From: Epiperipatus broadwayi
Lineage: Eukaryota; Onychophora; Udeonychophora; Euonychophora; Peripatidae
Direction: 5' to 3'
NCBI GenBank assembly: GCA_028023455.1
Contig: JAQFVV010012495.1
Coordinates: 2,819,711 to 2,883,710, forward strand
Length of the DNA stretch: 64,000 nt
The notes under the pieces are model-generated. The model was not told the DNA's origin and made no database searches. It saw only the letters and a program-made list of their open reading frames with translations. This document shows, one piece after another, positions 61,235 through 64,000 of this stretch. The translations under genes were made by a program, and so were the position numbers. Position 1 is the first letter of the stretch. Every line of letters begins with the position of its first letter.

Positions 61235-61305
61235 CGAATTATGGATACAAATCAGTTGATAAAGAAGAAGAATTTGGTGCTGTTGAGAGAGATGGTAAGA
61301 AGTGA
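61235..61305 (+). CDS. Host gene of unknown function, last exon
   Basis: After a T-rich tract and TTAG acceptor, the exon completes a Ser codon and encodes NYGYKSVDKEEEFGAVERDG and KK before TGA at 61303-61305. It keeps the frame of the three upstream exons. An alternative is a splice donor at GAGATG|GTAAGA (61288-61299), which resembles the consensus; use of it would skip this stop and continue the gene beyond. I favour the stop because an AATAAA follows 380 bp downstream and no further exon is evident. Confidence 0.7.
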
Positions 61306-61710
61306 AAAATTACCAAGAAAGTCCTGCTCACAATAGCTTATATATGTATTTTTGTCATGTCTCAACTGCGCTTTTGTAGTTTTCATCGTTTGTTCATAGG
61401 TGTTTTTTAAATTGTTTTTTTCCGCCTTGTTGTAAAAATATGGCTTTAAAAAAAATTAAAAGTGAAATACGTGTTTTTGTAAATACAACACAAATTTAAG
61501 TTAATTTTATTTATTTATAATATTTATGAGATTATACAGTATGGCCAAATATATATTTAAAATTATATATGTTTTTATTATTGATAATATTTATCCTTTG
61601 TAGTACTTGTTTTATATCTGTTGATAGAATTGTAATTCAATTTAAGCTTTCTATACAAAGCTAATATTATTTATATTTTTATTCAGAAATAAATATTTGT
61701 TTTAAAAATT
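61306..61710 (+). other. Probable 3' UTR of the host gene
   Basis: AT-rich sequence after the stop codon. The first canonical AATAAA downstream of the stop is at 61688-61693, so cleavage is expected near 61705-61715. Confidence 0.5.
61688..61693 (+). terminator. Candidate polyadenylation signal AATAAA
   Basis: The first AATAAA after the stop at 61305, followed by T-rich sequence. Such hexamers are common in AT-rich DNA, so support is moderate. Another lies near 62380. Confidence 0.45.
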
Positions 61711-61965
61711 TAATGTTCTTTTTTATTAGATTCTCTTTAATAATTTTTTGTTTTGTTTAATGAGTAATAGATTGAGTGTACATCATGTTAGTCTTTATAT
61801 TCCTGTCAAACTCGAATCAAAGTTACATAAAGTAAATCATTATAATCTTAAGATTATACATTCATATTTATATATTGTATGAAATTTAATTTTCACTTCG
61901 TTATATATGTAAACATATTAAGTACATATATGTATATACTCAGAAAAGTGAGATATATTTTTTTA

Positions 61966-62066
61966 TTACTTTATTATCTGGTTGAGTGTATTTTCATGAA
62001 GTGCCGAGCACCATAATCATAACCATCTCAGCACCAAAAATGCACTCAGCTAAATAATAAAGTAGA
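61966..62066. repeat. Short inverted repeat downstream of the host gene
   Basis: TACTTTATTATCTGGTTGAG (from 61968) pairs with CTCAGCTAAATAATAAAGTA (to about 62065). The inner parts of the arms also pair partly. A small foldback element; the ORF over it is accidental. Confidence 0.7.
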
Positions 62067-62659
62067 ATGGAAAATGTACCCCACTTTGCTAAGCGTACAC
62101 ACATACGGATGCAACAATACACTGTATGAATGCACATGCATAAAAAATATCATGGTATAATAGCTAGAACACCCATTTATAACCATCATGTGAGATCTAA
62201 AAATTCTAAGTAAAACTTTAAAATTCCAATCAGATTTATAATTTATCACGTGATCAGTTAATATTAATACAGTATTAATTAGTAAATAGGAAGCTGATTA
62301 AATTCTAATGTTTTATAAAGGCTATTGAATGGAATTTTGTCTTGCAGGAAGCTGTATATATTAATATATGGGACCATAAATAAATAAAGGTGGAAGGGAT
62401 TTCATCTGTATTGTTAAAAGGAGGTTGCCTGTCTCGCATGTATATATATTATTGATCCTCAATAATAATAATAAAGAAAAAAGGGTTTCGTTAAAAGAAA
62501 TAGAAAACCAATAAAAAAAAAAAAATTAGTTAAAAGGATTCTAAAAACTTATTTTAAAAGAAATTAGAAAAAACTAAATAAAGATTGAAGATTAGAAAGG
62601 AAAGGGGAGGGGTGTATAATGAACGCGTCTCTTTCTTTCTTTGTTAAATAAGAAAATCA

Positions 62660-62925
62660 CGTATCAAAAGAATAAAGAAAATAATTGTAATTGTAAAATT
62701 AAAAATGTAAAACTTGTACCAAATTTCCAGATAGATTGGTACAAGATAAAGTAATGTAAAGGAATGTTGCAATTAGTAATATTCAATATTTTAAATGTAT
62801 CAAAAGAATGAAAGAAAATAATTGTAATTATAAAATTGAAAAATGTAAAACTAGTACAAAAAATTCCAGATAGATTGGTACAAGATAAAGAATGAAAAGG
62901 AATGATGCAATTAGTAACATTCGAT
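62660..62925. repeat. ~135-bp tandem duplication
   Basis: Two units, about 62660-62796 and 62797-62925, both with GTATCAAAAGAAT, AAAATAATTGTAATT, CCAGATAGATTGGTACAAGA, AAGGAATG and GCAATTAGTAA. Confidence 0.85.
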
Positions 62926-64000
62926 AGAACAATAGCAGAGGAATAAGCAGAGCTGATTTAGAAGTAACTGGTTGTGTTTTCTTTTGCTGGCAAAACTTAA
63001 CATAAAAAATAATAGAAGGGAAGAAACCGTCTAGAGAATAGCGAGGACGTATTATTCAAATGTTAACGAACTTAGTTGGGTACACTAACATGGAGGGCTA
63101 GTGGCGAATAACGGGCGTTTGCTCGGTCTATCTCCGTCCAACCATTCGCTCACTACCTATAACATCTAAAATGCTGCCGATAAGAGACCGCCGTTATGGA
63201 ACCAGATCTGCCTGAAGATTCGTAATAGGATATTTAAAGAGATGAGTACATACTGAAATTCGGAATTAGAAAGAAATCAAACCCACGCCAAAAGATTATA
63301 AACTCTCACTCCACTAACTGGGACGTCGGAAAAGCGAGCAACCATCTCTGCAAAAGAAGGGAAATTTTTTCCCACTCGATGGTTGATCCTTCATTGAGGA
63401 CTCCATACCTAGGTAACTATTATTAATACATGCATGTCAGACTTAATTTGTGAACAAAGAAATCAGTCAGAAACTAAAACTATTAAAATTTGCGCAATAC
63501 TTCGGACAAATATCATTAAAAGAACTTATGATTTTTCTATAATAATGTATAAGAAAGTAACAATTGGGTTACGCTAGTTTATTTAAGGTTTAATTTGAAT
63601 TGTATTCTTTACTATTTTATTTATGTGTATACTATGTTGGTGTGTGTTAGGTATATGTGTGATTTATGATTTTATTAGGTCATTAGAAATAACGAATTGC
63701 AAAATTAAAAGTTTATTTATAAAAGGAAGTAAATAGTCATTTGCGTTTTTCTTTTCTTTACCAAGCGAATAAATAGGTAATCCTGACGTTTAGCGCCCCG
63801 AACAATTCTCCCTCTATTTTTAAAAAAATGAACTATGTTTTCACTATGTAACTATATCCAAGTGTAAATGCTAATAAAAAAAGATTAAAAAAAATACTTA
63901 CATTTACATGCGTATTTTTCACGTATAGCGGTCTTTGCAGTTCTATAACTGTAAATAAATGACGTATATTAACTGTAAATGTTTTTCCGTAAAGAAGAAT
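62926..64000. other. Right end: non-coding, GC-richer patches
   Basis: 63040-63400 is noticeably GC-richer than its surroundings but carries no frame I recognise. At 63784-63806 the sequence CTGACGTTTAGCGCCCCGAACA resembles the end of an LTR, but no partner end is found in the window. Confidence 0.35.

Noticed and set aside
62046-62249. 67-codon minus-strand ORF
   Set aside because: It overlaps a short inverted repeat downstream of the host gene and has no coding signature.
1-64000. CRISPR arrays, bacterial operons, riboswitches or integrons
   Set aside because: No regularly spaced repeats, ribosome-binding sites or prokaryotic genes; spliced exons and LINEs show a eukaryotic genome.

Overview
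This is a eukaryotic, animal-type window: AT-rich, gene-poor and filled with nested, decayed transposable elements. There is no bacterial or organellar gene organisation. The mix of RTE-type and CR1-like LINEs, short tRNA-derived SINEs, Merlin-like and mariner-like DNA transposons, a Penelope-type endonuclease fragment, (TA)n tracts and multi-kilobase introns suits a lophotrochozoan invertebrate. A mollusc such as a cephalopod is my guess, but this is inference and no diagnostic gene is present.

The only host gene I can support is the 3' end of an unidentified plus-strand gene. Four exons (44735-44809, 50543-50654, 59091-59225, 61235-61305) have GT/AG borders and phases that join into one frame. 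Together they encode about 130 C-terminal residues of a charged, proline-containing soluble protein. Everything from 44.8 to 61.2 kb between them is intron and carries most of the right-hand repeats.

Left part (1-16 kb): four SINE copies, three with clear target duplications plus one with an 8-bp duplication and no A-tail; a ~460-bp tandem duplication; a CR1-like 3' fragment; and a nearly full-length RTE-type LINE (5778-9077) with one 985-codon frame broken only by three TAA codons. Then come about 7 kb of AT-rich sequence with nothing recognisable.

Middle (16-36 kb): a Merlin-like DNA transposon (16033-20516, 8-bp duplication TTTTTTAA, ~330-bp terminal inverted repeats) whose right repeat was split by a CR1-like LINE. 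Next is a head-to-tail minus-strand series of three more copies of that LINE. One retains ORF1 with a PHD-like finger and an SGNH-esterase domain. Another is interrupted by two DNA transposons with exact target duplications, one carrying telomere-like TTAGGG repeats. Decayed RTE pieces and a separate LINE family with a YMDD active site follow.

Right part (36-64 kb): foldback repeats, a SINE, a Penelope-like GIY-YIG fragment between inverted repeats, a candidate hammerhead ribozyme inside the first intron, more CR1-like copies joined at (ATCAC)n tails, a dead mariner and several long hairpins. All element ORFs carry stops, frameshifts or truncations. No intact autonomous element was found.
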